Shown here: piece by piece, positions 34,571 through 43,586 of the stretch
Numbering within the stretch: position 1 is the stretch's first letter
Layout: each line of letters opens with the position of its first letter
Assembly: GCA_002428985.1 (NCBI GenBank)
Contig: DIYL01000009.1
Coordinates: forward strand, 186,001 to 250,000
Length of the DNA stretch: 64,000 nucleotides
Direction of reading: 5' to 3'
From: Anaerolineales bacterium UBA6055
GTDB taxonomy: Bacteria > Chloroflexota > Anaerolineae > Aggregatilineales > Phototrophicaceae
Made by a program: the position numbers and the translations under genes
Notes under the pieces: generated by a model
The model's input: the letters and a program-made list of their open reading frames with translations, nothing else
Database searches by the model: none
What the model was told of the DNA's origin: nothing

Positions 34571-35086
34571 ATGACAGATAAAAAACAACCTGCAATCTAT
34601 AAAACCATCGGTGTGACCAAATTTGTCGCGTCTGCACAGATCAATGAAATGAGCGGTCATCTAGCAGACTTGCCACAAATCAAGTCACGCGTTATTTTCA
34701 GCCTCAACAACCACATCGACTATCGTGTTCGATTACGGGATGGCTCTTCTAGCAAACCTGTCTATATATCTATGCGTCAATGGAATCAAGACGAAACCCT
34801 CATTATGTTGAGCTATTATCTACCGACCCGACTTAAGATTTTTGCGATTCTATTTACGATTGCGCTCTTGGTAGCGGGTGGATTTGTATATGTGGTATTT
34901 GATTCACCGCTTCTGTTTTTTATCGGCTGGGGATTAGCCATATTTGCGATGTTATATAGCCGTGCAACCAGTACAGGGACATTTGCTGAGTATCAGTATG
35001 ACGAAACGAAGCGTGCGCAAGATGGTATACTAGACATCATCATTGATGGGTTCAAACAGAAGGTAGAACTCAATATCATCAGTTAG
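34571..35086 (+). CDS. Two-TM protein, second of a tandem pair
   Basis: A 171-residue paralogue of the preceding protein: TKFVASAQINEM, HIDYRVRLRDG, QWNQDETLIMLSYYLPTR and a C-terminal YDETKRAQDGILDIIIDGFK match the same places. Two hydrophobic segments lie near 90-110 and 114-128. Function unknown. It is 65 bases downstream of its twin and 11 bases before the Uma2 gene. Confidence 0.65.
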   Translation: MTDKKQPAIYKTIGVTKFVASAQINEMSGHLADLPQIKSRVIFSLNNHIDYRVRLRDGSSSKPVYISMRQWNQDETLIMLSYYLPTRLKIFAILFTIALLVAGGFVYVVFDSPLLFFIGWGLAIFAMLYSRATSTGTFAEYQYDETKRAQDGILDIIIDGFKQKVELNIIS

Positions 35087-35097
35087 GTAGAGGACTT

Positions 35098-35709
35098 ATG
35101 GCAACCAATCCTCCATCCGACATTTATACATTCGAAGAATATCTCGCCATTGAAGAAGAATCCGGCGTCAAACATGAATATATTGATGGCGAAATTTTTG
35201 CGATGACCGGTGGCACAAAACGCCATGCGATGATTCCTGTGAATTCTACCCGTGTCATTAGTAATCAAATCATCGAACAAGATAAAGATAATTGTGATGT
35301 GGCAAGTGGTGACTTGCGAGTCAAAGTTGCCGAAAAAAAGTATGTCTACCCTGATTTTCTGGTGGTTTGTGGTAACGATGAGTTTGAAGGGGACAACGAA
35401 ACTACGCTTACAAACCCAACACTCGTCTGCGAGGTTATCTCAGAGTCTTCAAAAGATTATGATACAGGGATAAAGAGTGAATGGTATCGCAACCTTGAAT
35501 CGCTCAAGCATTATCTGATTATCTACCAATCACGGGTTTATGTACAACTGTTTACACGTCACACTACACAGGACGCATGGATTTTCCGCGAATTTAACAC
35601 ATTATCAGATGTTGTGCCGCTCACATATATTAATGTAGACTTGCCCCTATCTGAGATTTATCGTGGTATTGAGTTTGAGAGTGATGAACATATCAGCAAG
35701 CAATCTTAG
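35098..35709 (+). CDS. Uma2 family (DUF820) putative PD-(D/E)xK endonuclease
   Basis: A 203-residue protein with the Uma2 pattern: YTFEEYLAIEEESGVKHEYIDGEIFAM at the start, then YPDFLVV and PTLVCEVISESS, which supply the Asp and Glu of the PD-(D/E)xK core, and a later Lys/Tyr region (SEWYRNLESLKHYLI). Such genes are abundant in Chloroflexota and cyanobacteria; the biological role is unclear. The gene ends in a 4-base overlap (TTAG) with the convergent moaA. Confidence 0.85.
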   Translation: MATNPPSDIYTFEEYLAIEEESGVKHEYIDGEIFAMTGGTKRHAMIPVNSTRVISNQIIEQDKDNCDVASGDLRVKVAEKKYVYPDFLVVCGNDEFEGDNETTLTNPTLVCEVISESSKDYDTGIKSEWYRNLESLKHYLIIYQSRVYVQLFTRHTTQDAWIFREFNTLSDVVPLTYINVDLPLSEIYRGIEFESDEHISKQS

Positions 35710-36725
35710 CCCCCGATGTGATACATCTCAACTTTTTTGCGTTTTTCGCGCATTTCCTCAGTTAAGTCCGTACGGATTTCTGAGTAACGGTCGATGCGAT
35801 GTCCCCATGTATTGCGAATGATTTGTTCGATCTCATCATCAGTTGCGCCATCACGCAATGGTGCACGTAAGTCGGTGCCTTTTGTACCAAACAAACATGT
35901 AAAAATCTGACCTTCTGGCGAGAGGCGCATACGGGTACACGCCCCACAGAACGGTTGTGTTACTGATGTAATCAAGCCAATTTCGCCGTCACCATCCTTA
36001 TAACGGTAACGTTGTGCAACCTCTCCATAGTAGTTTTCGTCAAGCGGCTCGAGAGGCATTTTAGCGTCAATCATGTCGACAATTTCTTTAGCTGTTAACA
36101 CTTCATCCAATTTCCAGCCGTTCATATTGCCGACATCCATGTATTCGATAAACCGCACAATATGACCGCGATCTTTAAAGAATTTGGCAAGGTCGACGAT
36201 TGTATGGTCGTTGACACCCTTTTGTACAACCGCATTAATCTTCAGTGGTGAAAATCCAGCATTTTCGGCAGCTTCAATACCTGCAACGACTTTCGCGACA
36301 CTTGATCGTCCACCATTCATTTTTTGGAAGACATCTTCATCCAAACTATCCAAGCTAATCGTCAGGCGTTTGAGTCCAGCTTCTTTGAGCGCATCCACCT
36401 TTTTTGGTAAAAAGTGCGCATTCGTCGTCATCGCCATATCATCAACACCATCAACCGTATTCAACTGTTTGATGAGTTCTTCGACATTTTGGCGGACAAG
36501 TGGCTCACCCCCTGTTAGGCGGATTTTGACAGCACCGAGTCGAACAATGATGCGCGTCAAACGGGTGATTTCCTCAAAAGTTAGTAATTGCGGTTTGGGC
36601 AAAAACTTATACCCCTCACCGAAGATTTCCGCGGGCATACAATAGGTACAACGGAAGTTACAACGGTCAGTCACGGAAATTCGTAAGTCACGTAATGGGC
36701 GGTCAAATTTGTCAGTTAGGCTCAT
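35706..36725 (-). CDS. moaA: GTP 3',8-cyclase (molybdenum cofactor biosynthesis)
   Basis: A radical SAM enzyme that starts molybdopterin synthesis from GTP. The 339 residues contain the SAM cluster motif C22xxxC26xxC29 (RCNFRCTYC), the SAM-binding LTGGEPL, a second [4Fe-4S] set C260, C263 and C277 (CGACTRMRLSPEGQIFTC), and the C-terminal Gly-Gly (MYHIGG) that enters the active site. No other moa/mog gene lies in the window. Confidence 0.95.
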   Translation of the reverse strand: MSLTDKFDRPLRDLRISVTDRCNFRCTYCMPAEIFGEGYKFLPKPQLLTFEEITRLTRIIVRLGAVKIRLTGGEPLVRQNVEELIKQLNTVDGVDDMAMTTNAHFLPKKVDALKEAGLKRLTISLDSLDEDVFQKMNGGRSSVAKVVAGIEAAENAGFSPLKINAVVQKGVNDHTIVDLAKFFKDRGHIVRFIEYMDVGNMNGWKLDEVLTAKEIVDMIDAKMPLEPLDENYYGEVAQRYRYKDGDGEIGLITSVTQPFCGACTRMRLSPEGQIFTCLFGTKGTDLRAPLRDGATDDEIEQIIRNTWGHRIDRYSEIRTDLTEEMREKRKKVEMYHIGG

Positions 36726-36887
36726 GATGGTTGTCTTTACATGATAGAATATCTAGGTAAATAATAGTGTAGAGTTGAGAATAATTTTTATCAAGTTTAT
36801 TTATTTTATTCATATAAAACGCTTATTTATTGGACGCGGTGAGACTATAATTTTATACCTTAGGTGTGACATAGTGAGGATTTTGAT

Positions 36888-37973
36888 ATGATAAGGTTGA
36901 AGTGTAATGAATGTGATGCATTCGCTGAACCACTAGATTGGCGCTGTAATGCATGTGGGGGATCCATAGATATTGTGGGTTTACCAGTATTTTCCCCTGA
37001 TGCAATCCATGATGGTGACTTTTCCTTATGGCGATATGGTGAGATGCTTCCTGTCGAGAAGCACTTTACGCTCGGCGAAGGCATGACTCCACTCGCACCA
37101 ATTACGATTGATGACTATACATTTCAGGCAAAGCTCGAATATCTCAATCCGACTGGATCATATAAAGATCGTGGCACCACCACTATGCTCAATCACATTG
37201 CCAGCTATGAGGTTGATGAAGTCATTGATAATTCATCAGGCAATGCAGGTGCATCAATTGCGGCATTTGCAAGTGTCGCCGGAATCAAAGCTCGCATCTT
37301 TGTGCCATCAGATACAGCAGTCGAAAGTAAAAAGAGCTTGATTCGTGCATTTGGTGGCACAATTGTTGAATCGCTTAATCCAACTGCTGATGTGTACGCT
37401 GAAGCCGAACATACCACCTATGCCAGCCACGCATGGAGTCCCTATTTTGTACTGGGTCAGACCACCGTTGGTTGGGAAACTTGGGAACAACTCGGTAGAC
37501 GTGTGCCTGATGCGATTGCGACTCCGGTTGGGCATGGTGGATTATTCCTCGGATTTTATCGCGGATTCAAAGCACTATACGATGCAGGTATCACTGACAA
37601 AATGCCGATTATGATCGCAGTACAATCAGCAGGTGTTGACCCAGTGATACAAGCATGGGAGCAAAAACTCGATATACCAGTGTCAATCACACCACAGCAC
37701 AGTGTTGCCGATGGGATTTTGGTAACGGTCCCAGTACGCGGGAAACAAATCTTATCAGCAATCTATGAAACCAACGGCTATGCGTTCCGTGTCGAGAATG
37801 ATGCCATCACACAAGCCCAACAGCGTATGACATCGCAAGGCATTATCATCGAACCGACGAGTGCTGTCACGGTAGCGGCGTTGCCCCAAATTCGTGAAAA
37901 AATTGGCGATGATGCCGAACTTGTCATTGCATTTACAGGCAACGGGTTGAAGAATATCGGCGCGAGCTTGTAA
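36888..37973 (+). CDS. thrC: Threonine synthase-like PLP enzyme
   Basis: A 361-residue fold-type II PLP enzyme. The N-terminus has a rubredoxin-like zinc ribbon (C6xxC9 and C20xxC23), seen in many thrC products. GEGMTPL, NPTGSYKDRG with the PLP Lys93, and the phosphate-cup region NSSGNAGAS follow; TSAVTVAAL and FTGNGLKN close the domain. It probably makes threonine from O-phosphohomoserine. At 361 residues it belongs to the short class. Close relatives (cysteate or other beta-replacement enzymes) cannot be excluded. It is 38 bases before the YdjC gene. Confidence 0.82.
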   Translation: MIRLKCNECDAFAEPLDWRCNACGGSIDIVGLPVFSPDAIHDGDFSLWRYGEMLPVEKHFTLGEGMTPLAPITIDDYTFQAKLEYLNPTGSYKDRGTTTMLNHIASYEVDEVIDNSSGNAGASIAAFASVAGIKARIFVPSDTAVESKKSLIRAFGGTIVESLNPTADVYAEAEHTTYASHAWSPYFVLGQTTVGWETWEQLGRRVPDAIATPVGHGGLFLGFYRGFKALYDAGITDKMPIMIAVQSAGVDPVIQAWEQKLDIPVSITPQHSVADGILVTVPVRGKQILSAIYETNGYAFRVENDAITQAQQRMTSQGIIIEPTSAVTVAALPQIREKIGDDAELVIAFTGNGLKNIGASL

Positions 37974-38011
37974 TTGCAAATAGGGGGTAAATTGGAAATG
38001 AAGGATACGCC

Positions 38012-38788
38012 ATGCCAGAATTGATTATCACAGCTGACGACTGCGGTTTATCCGAAGGGATTAATCGGGCAACCGTCCAACTGCATAAACAGGGTTATAT
38101 TACCTCGGCTAGCGTGATGTCAAATTTTCCGGCACATCGTCATGCGTTCCAGATGTTCCGTGCGTATCCAACCTTGGAAATCGGCGCACACTTAACATTA
38201 ACCGATGGCAAGCCTGTTACTGATGATATTCCGGATCATACGCCACTCTTGAATAGCGAGCAGGAATTCCATAACAAATTTAGCTTATTTTCTCGATTAC
38301 TGTTTCCATCAGACGAAACGATAGTCTGGATTCGGCACGAACTCGATGCGCAATTACAGCGGTTTGTATCGGCAGGGATTCAACCTGCACACATCACAAC
38401 CCATCATCATTTTCATACCATCCCCTCGTTACGTAAGATCATCTATGAGCTTGCCTTACGCTATGATGTGAAATGGGTGCGCGCTCATGAATTTAGGGCA
38501 ACGATTGCACCCTATAACCTCTTTCCGTATGCTCAATCGCTGGCGGGGAAATTCCCGTTTGAATTACCGGGATACATCTCTCCATTAAAAGCATGGATGG
38601 GACGACCTGCCCACGAATACGCCGACAGACTGCTTGAGCTAGAGGGCACCGCCGAAATTGTGGTACACCCCGGCAACGAAGACGACCCGACGTTTCCAAT
38701 CAATGTTGATTATGGTCCAACACCGCGCCAAGACGAAAGCACCTATTTGATTACGTTGATTGATGAGATTCGCAGTGCAAGTGTTTAA
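38012..38788 (+). CDS. YdjC/ChbG-family carbohydrate deacetylase
   Basis: A 258-residue enzyme of the ChbG/HpnK family, which removes acetyl groups from N-acetylated sugars. ADDCG (8-12) gives the catalytic/metal Asp, GAHLTLTDG carries a metal His, and THHHFHTIPSL the second His cluster; PGNEDDPT lies in the last part. It lies between the threonine synthase and VOC genes with short gaps (38 and 14 bases), so the three are probably co-transcribed. Confidence 0.85.
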   Translation: MPELIITADDCGLSEGINRATVQLHKQGYITSASVMSNFPAHRHAFQMFRAYPTLEIGAHLTLTDGKPVTDDIPDHTPLLNSEQEFHNKFSLFSRLLFPSDETIVWIRHELDAQLQRFVSAGIQPAHITTHHHFHTIPSLRKIIYELALRYDVKWVRAHEFRATIAPYNLFPYAQSLAGKFPFELPGYISPLKAWMGRPAHEYADRLLELEGTAEIVVHPGNEDDPTFPINVDYGPTPRQDESTYLITLIDEIRSASV

Positions 38789-38802
38789 AGGAGGAACATC
38801 TG

Positions 38803-39255
38803 ATGATTAAATATGCCCATACCAATATTATTGCGGAAGATTGGCGCAAGCTGATGCAATTTTACATCGACGTGTTTGCATGTGTGCCAGTTCCGCCACA
38901 ACGCGATCAATCCGGTGATTGGTTATCGCAAGGGACAGGTGTACCGAATGCCGCTTTAGAAGGGATGCACCTGCGTTTACCCGGTCATGGGGAGGATGGT
39001 CCAACCCTCGAAATTTATAGCTATGGGACGATGCTCGACAAACCAGAATCTGCTGCTAATCGCAAAGGAATTGGACATTTGGCATTTTTAGTCGATGATG
39101 TGCCTGCAATTCGAACAGCAGTCTTAGAATATGGTGGGCGCGACCTCGGCGAGATTGTTGAGCGTGATGTTGAGGGTGTCGGACGCATCACATTCATTTA
39201 TATGACCGACCCCGAAGGTAATATTTTGGAGATCCAACATTGGGCATTGGATTAG
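38803..39255 (+). CDS. VOC superfamily (glyoxalase/bleomycin-resistance) protein
   Basis: A 150-residue protein with two beta-alpha-beta-beta-beta units: KYAHTNIIAEDWRKLMQFYIDVF at the start and GIGHLAFLVDDVPAIRTAV in the second half, closing with FIYMTDPEGNILEIQHW. The His and Glu of these segments are the usual metal ligands. The ligand is unknown. A strong AAAGGAGG ribosome site lies just upstream. Confidence 0.85.
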   Translation: MIKYAHTNIIAEDWRKLMQFYIDVFACVPVPPQRDQSGDWLSQGTGVPNAALEGMHLRLPGHGEDGPTLEIYSYGTMLDKPESAANRKGIGHLAFLVDDVPAIRTAVLEYGGRDLGEIVERDVEGVGRITFIYMTDPEGNILEIQHWALD

Positions 39256-39355
39256 ACGGGTGTTAGTACTTATCTGTTTTGCCCTTTCCCGATGTATCTA
39301 TTCTGCGGTACACTTACGCATGTTATGATGGCTTCTTATTGTGGAGATATGACTG

Positions 39356-39760
39356 ATGGCAACGACCGCACGTAAATGGTTTTACTCAACCCCCGAACCA
39401 CGCCCATATTATATTGAAGAGCGTGTCAATCATACGCTATGGAACAACCGCCTACAAAACGTCTTTATGAGTTGTACCCAGGCAGAAAATCCGGTCATGA
39501 TGGAAGGTAGCATGAACGGTATGCCGATGTTCTTTGAATTTGTACCCGGTCAATACTTTAAATTGCGTATGGGTGAAGAACGTAAGGAAATCGTTGGGAC
39601 TATCCGTCAAATTCTACTCGGGTTGAAACCTGCTATAACCTACCAAGACACTGAAGGTCTATTTGTCGTGGAATGGCACACCGATGGTGGTGATGCACGT
39701 TGGACAGAAATCCAAGGCGACCCAGCATTCCAAGGGTTGCGCCGGATGAAAACCAAGTAA
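39356..39760 (+). CDS. Hypothetical protein
   Basis: A 134-residue soluble protein I do not recognise. It is rich in aromatic residues (KWFYSTPEPRPYYIEERVNHTLWNN) and appears alpha/beta. It stands alone with about 100 bases upstream and a hairpin downstream. No catalytic pattern is visible. Confidence 0.55.
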   Translation: MATTARKWFYSTPEPRPYYIEERVNHTLWNNRLQNVFMSCTQAENPVMMEGSMNGMPMFFEFVPGQYFKLRMGEERKEIVGTIRQILLGLKPAITYQDTEGLFVVEWHTDGGDARWTEIQGDPAFQGLRRMKTK

Positions 39761-39782
39761 CACCAGACAAAATGCGCTAAAT

Positions 39783-39803
39783 GGAGAGTAGTGATTGCTC
39801 TCC
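39783..39803. terminator. Short hairpin between convergent genes
   Basis: GGAGAG (39783-39788) pairs with CTCTCC (39798-39803) around 9 bases. The right arm touches the stop codon of the convergent DUF4013 gene. Confidence 0.4.
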
Positions 39804-40483
39804 TACACACCCTCACGATAAGCACGCTTGGATGCACCCAGTTGTCGCCCATATTCACCAATCAGATACCCCTGTACCGAGATATATAACGCGGGCGCAC
39901 CGATCCACCCAATACACGGAATCGCGCCAATCAATCCCAAAATGACATTGCTCAGAATCGAATACATGATGTATTGCAAGGTCAATGAGGTATTTTGCTG
40001 CAATGTGCGAAATAATTTGCCGAAGCGATAGAATACGCCGTTGTCCCCGGTTTCCGCATATTGATTGAGTGCAATCGTCAGCATACTCCATGCCACTGCT
40101 GTATAAATAAACAGAATCGGCAACGCACAGAAGACTATCACCACAAAGGCAACGCCACCAAATAAACTTTGCCCGAGGATACTGCTGAACGTATACAATC
40201 CGATGCTGATCAAAATAACAGGCAAGTTATAAATCAGCATCGCCAATAAGACATACGCTCCTTTTGTTGTCTTACCACCATAATCATCCCATTTGGGGAG
40301 TGGGCGCGGATGCCCATTGCGGATGTTACGTGACAATTCTGTGATGTAACCCAGCAGGGTACACGTCGTAATTAAGCCAAATATCGGAATAGCGCTGACA
40401 AACACCAACAAGACAGTCATAACTAACTTGCTCACCCACTGTTTGTCCTCAAAGCTATAGGTAAATGCCCGTCCCAATTCCAT
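39803..40483 (-). CDS. DUF4013 membrane protein
   Basis: A 226-residue membrane protein with about five hydrophobic segments. It has features of the DUF4013 family: an N-terminal AFTYSFEDKQWVSKL, then GYITELSRNIRNGHPRPLPKWDDYGG after the first helix, and two further pairs of helices. The function is unknown. It is preceded by about 90 bases and is a single gene. Confidence 0.75.
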   Translation of the reverse strand: MELGRAFTYSFEDKQWVSKLVMTVLLVFVSAIPIFGLITTCTLLGYITELSRNIRNGHPRPLPKWDDYGGKTTKGAYVLLAMLIYNLPVILISIGLYTFSSILGQSLFGGVAFVVIVFCALPILFIYTAVAWSMLTIALNQYAETGDNGVFYRFGKLFRTLQQNTSLTLQYIMYSILSNVILGLIGAIPCIGWIGAPALYISVQGYLIGEYGRQLGASKRAYREGV

Positions 40484-40570
40484 ATTGTCCCGTGTCCTTT
40501 GATTGTAGCAATCTGTTTATGCCTGAATTTTAGTATGGAGTTGTAGTGAAATCAAATGCTGGGATAAAAA

Positions 40571-41083
40571 CTATGTTTCCAGATTCCATCCTGGTATTGA
40601 GGGAGCATCTATATCAATATCCTGATCTTCCCAATCTATCGGGCGATTTGTAATTACTGGCACAATCACCACATGTCGTTCTGCATCACCATGTTTGCTC
40701 AGTCTCGCTGTGAATGACTCTAGATGTGCCATTGAAGCAACGGCAACTTTTATTAAAGAACAATATGTGCCACTCAAGGTATATATTTCACGAATTTCTG
40801 GGAAGGCATCGGCAGTCGTCGTTTTGGTAAGACACTTTACCGGATCACAACGTAACAATAGAAATGCAATCAATGGCAAGCCAACTTTTTCTAAGTCAAC
40901 TTGTACCGTATAACCCTTGATAATACCTCGATCTTCTAATTTTCGAACACGTTCAGCCGTTGCTGGAGGCGATAAAGAGACCCGTTTGCCGAGTTCACGG
41001 TATGATAAACGGGCATCTTTTTGGAGTTCACGGAGTATCTGCCAGTCGGTTGCATCAAGCGGACTTTCCGAATGCAAAGTCAT
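40571..41083 (-). CDS. Lrp/AsnC-family transcriptional regulator
   Basis: A 170-residue protein with an N-terminal winged HTH (DATDWQILRELQKDARLSYRELGKRVSLSPPATAERVRKLEDRGII) and a C-terminal RAM-like domain (VGLPLIAFLLLR, EIREIYTLSGTYCSLIKVAV). It probably senses an amino acid. The ATG at 41083 is chosen because AAAGGA lies 9 bases upstream and the HTH starts shortly after; a longer frame of 213 codons is possible but its first 43 residues do not fit the family. Confidence 0.85.
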   Translation of the reverse strand: MTLHSESPLDATDWQILRELQKDARLSYRELGKRVSLSPPATAERVRKLEDRGIIKGYTVQVDLEKVGLPLIAFLLLRCDPVKCLTKTTTADAFPEIREIYTLSGTYCSLIKVAVASMAHLESFTARLSKHGDAERHVVIVPVITNRPIDWEDQDIDIDAPSIPGWNLET

Positions 41084-41204
41084 AACGAAATTTCCTTTAT
41101 TAAGTAAGGAGAACGGAACATTATACCTTTTAGAATCTATGTATTTGCACAGGCTGCTTATGCTAGATTGGAATAGTATATCATTAAGCACCAGAGGATA
41201 CCCA

Positions 41205-41393
41205 GTGAACATTCCAACCCATCGTCAAACCCCTGAAGAACTAATTGAAGAGATTGAAAATGATCCATTGACATTACTCATATGGCGCTTGCTGGATCAT
41301 GTATCAGCAGTCAGACAATATATAGTGCATCATTACAAATGTATCAGTGATATGATCCATCATGCTTATATAATGATTCAATCTAGGCTTTAA
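41205..41393 (+). CDS. Possible small protein divergent from the Lrp regulator
   Basis: A 62-residue frame with a GTG start preceded by AGAGGA at a 6-7 base spacing. The protein is charged and helical (PEELIEEIENDPLTLLIWRLLDHV) with many His residues in the second half. It is not recognisable. The reading is supported only by the ribosome site and a plausible amino-acid makeup. Confidence 0.35.
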   Translation: MNIPTHRQTPEELIEEIENDPLTLLIWRLLDHVSAVRQYIVHHYKCISDMIHHAYIMIQSRL

Positions 41394-41598
41394 TCGTCTG
41401 ACTTTCTACTTTCAACTTTTTACTTTCATCTCTATAATATATGTATGAATAAACAACATAACATAAAACGGCTAGACGCACTCTAGCAACCCCAACCATA
41501 ATCTCACACAGGTCATATACCGGATGCTGTGCAGTTTGCATATCCATCACCCAACCCGAAATCAATCAACACAAGCAGAATATAGCTGAGGAATTACT

Positions 41599-42672
41599 AT
41601 GCTCGATAAATTAGCAGAAGTTGAAGCCCGTTATAACGAACTCGAAAAAATGATGGGCGATCCTGAGATTGCACAGGATTATGAAAAAGTCGCCGAACTC
41701 GCCAAGGAACGCTCCGATTTACAGGATATTGTTCAGGCGTATCGTACCTATCAAAAACAAGAAGAAGAACTCGAAGGCGCAAAAGAACTGCTCTACGAAG
41801 CGGATGATGCCGAAATGAAAGAAATGGCACAGATGGAAGTCTCCGAGTTAGAGGAAAGCACAGCCGATTTACTCGAAAAACTCAAATATATGCTCCTCCC
41901 CAAAGACCCGCGCGATAGCAGAAACGTGATTGTTGAAATCCGTGCAGGGGCAGGTGGTGACGAAGCCGGTATCTTCGCGGGTGATTTGATGCGTATGTAC
42001 ACCCGTTACGCCGAAGGCAACAAATGGAAAGTAGAAATGCTAGACATCAATGAACAAGGCAACGGTGTCTTCAAAAATATCACCTTCCAGATCAAAGGTG
42101 AGGGTGCATTCAGTCGCCTAAAATACGAAAGTGGTGTGCATCGTGTGCAACGTGTTCCCGCTACAGAAAGTCAGGGACGCATCCATACCAGTACATCAAC
42201 CGTCGCCGTATTAGCAGAGATGGACGAAGTCGATGTCGAACTGGATATGAGTGATGTCGAGGTACAAGTGTTCCGTGCGCGTGGTGCGGGTGGACAATCC
42301 GTTAATACGACTGATTCGGCGGTGCGTATGATCCACAAGCCAACTGGGGTCGTCGTCGAAATGCAAGATGAACGTAGCCAACTCCAAAACAAAATCCGTG
42401 CGAAACAAGTTTTGATTGCGCGTTTGTACGAAGCCGAGGTCGAACGCCAACGCTCCGAACGTGAACAAGAACGTCGTGGGCAAGTGGGTAGTGGGGATCG
42501 CTCTGAAAAAATCCGTACTTACAACTATCCGCAAGGGCGCGTGACAGACCATCGCATCGGTTACAGCAGTTACAATTTACCTGCCGTAATGGATGGTGGT
42601 ATTGACGATTTTATCGATAACCTTGCGACACAAGAACAAGCCGAGATGCTCGCGGCTGGTGGCGTAGAATAA
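41599..42672 (+). CDS. prfA: Peptide chain release factor 1
   Basis: Ends translation at UAA and UAG. The 357-residue protein has an N-terminal helical domain, the RF1-type recognition motif PAT in VPATESQGR (about 190), and the GAGGQ peptidyl-hydrolase loop (GAGGQSVNTTDSA, about 234), whose Gln is methylated by PrmC. RF2 would have SPF in place of PAT. The next gene on the same strand is prmC, the usual operon. Confidence 0.95.
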   Translation: MLDKLAEVEARYNELEKMMGDPEIAQDYEKVAELAKERSDLQDIVQAYRTYQKQEEELEGAKELLYEADDAEMKEMAQMEVSELEESTADLLEKLKYMLLPKDPRDSRNVIVEIRAGAGGDEAGIFAGDLMRMYTRYAEGNKWKVEMLDINEQGNGVFKNITFQIKGEGAFSRLKYESGVHRVQRVPATESQGRIHTSTSTVAVLAEMDEVDVELDMSDVEVQVFRARGAGGQSVNTTDSAVRMIHKPTGVVVEMQDERSQLQNKIRAKQVLIARLYEAEVERQRSEREQERRGQVGSGDRSEKIRTYNYPQGRVTDHRIGYSSYNLPAVMDGGIDDFIDNLATQEQAEMLAAGGVE

Positions 42673-42693
42673 TCGCATTAATTGGACTCTATC

Positions 42694-42713
42694 GTAGGGG
42701 CAACTGCCCCTAC
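42694..42713. repeat. GC palindrome GTAGGGGCAACTGCCCCTAC
   Basis: GTAGGGGC and GCCCCTAC pair perfectly around AACT. It lies in the 80-base gap between prfA and prmC. Similar GTAGGGGC...GCCCCTAC palindromes are familiar interspersed repeats in several bacterial groups. It may act as a partial attenuator between the two genes. Confidence 0.5.
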
Positions 42714-42752
42714 AAAATGTAACAAACTCAACTGTTGTATTGGACAACAACG

Positions 42753-43586
42753 ATGCCCACCATTCGTGAAGCACTCACCCATGCAAAATCACAATTGACT
42801 AAATCAGATACAGCCTCGCTAGATACACAGGTTTTGATGTGTTTTGTGTTAGATGTTGACCGCTCTCATCTATTTGCACATGATGACGAAATGCTGACCG
42901 TTGAACAAAACAATCACTTTGATGCACTAATTCAACGGCGCATTTATGGCGAACCAATTGCTTATATCCTCGGTAAACAAGGATTTTACGACCTAGAATT
43001 TATCGTCACGCCCGATGTTCTGATTCCCCGACCAGAGACCGAGTTATTGTTAGAAGAAGCGATGCGCTTGATGGTAGATAAACCCGATTGTGTCGTAGTG
43101 GATATTGGGACAGGTAGTGGGGCATTAGCAGTGACTTTCGCCAAACATACACCCCAAAGCACAGTATATGGTGTTGATCTCAGTGAAAAAGCACTGCAAA
43201 TTGCCCAGAAAAATATTGACACAAACAACACTACCGTCACGACATTTCATGGTAACTTAGCCCAGCCACTCATCGACAATCACATCAAAGTAGATCTCGT
43301 GATGGCAAATCTGCCTTATATCCGCCATGATGAGATGCCTCAATTAGCCGTAAGCAAACATGAACCCCATATGGCATTAGATGGAGGCGGTGACGGGTTA
43401 GATTTTATCCGTGACTTATTGACGCAATTGCCACAAATTTGTCATCAAAATGCGTGGATATTACTAGAAATTGGTGCAGAACAAGGCGATTCACTCAAAG
43501 CGCTCGTCAACGAATACTTGGGTGTCCCCTGTGATATTTTACAAGACTATGCCAAGTTAGACCGCATCGGACGGTTCCAACTTTAA
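42753..43586 (+). CDS. prmC: Release factor glutamine methyltransferase
   Basis: Methylates the Gln of the GGQ motif in release factors. From the ATG at 42753 it has 277 residues: the N-terminal helical release-factor-binding domain, PVAYILGK-like (PIAYILGKQGFYDLEF), VLIPRPETELL, the SAM motif VDIGTGSGALA, and MANLPYIR. The catalytic motif reads NLPY where many relatives have NPPY. A TTG start 18 bases upstream is possible but less likely. It shares its stop with the convergent gene in a TTAA overlap. Confidence 0.9.
   Translation: MPTIREALTHAKSQLTKSDTASLDTQVLMCFVLDVDRSHLFAHDDEMLTVEQNNHFDALIQRRIYGEPIAYILGKQGFYDLEFIVTPDVLIPRPETELLLEEAMRLMVDKPDCVVVDIGTGSGALAVTFAKHTPQSTVYGVDLSEKALQIAQKNIDTNNTTVTTFHGNLAQPLIDNHIKVDLVMANLPYIRHDEMPQLAVSKHEPHMALDGGGDGLDFIRDLLTQLPQICHQNAWILLEIGAEQGDSLKALVNEYLGVPCDILQDYAKLDRIGRFQL

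Noticed and set aside
40917..41204. Upstream part of the frame that contains the possible small gene at 41205
   Set aside because: It is antisense to the Lrp regulator; only the part from the GTG at 41205 has a plausible start.
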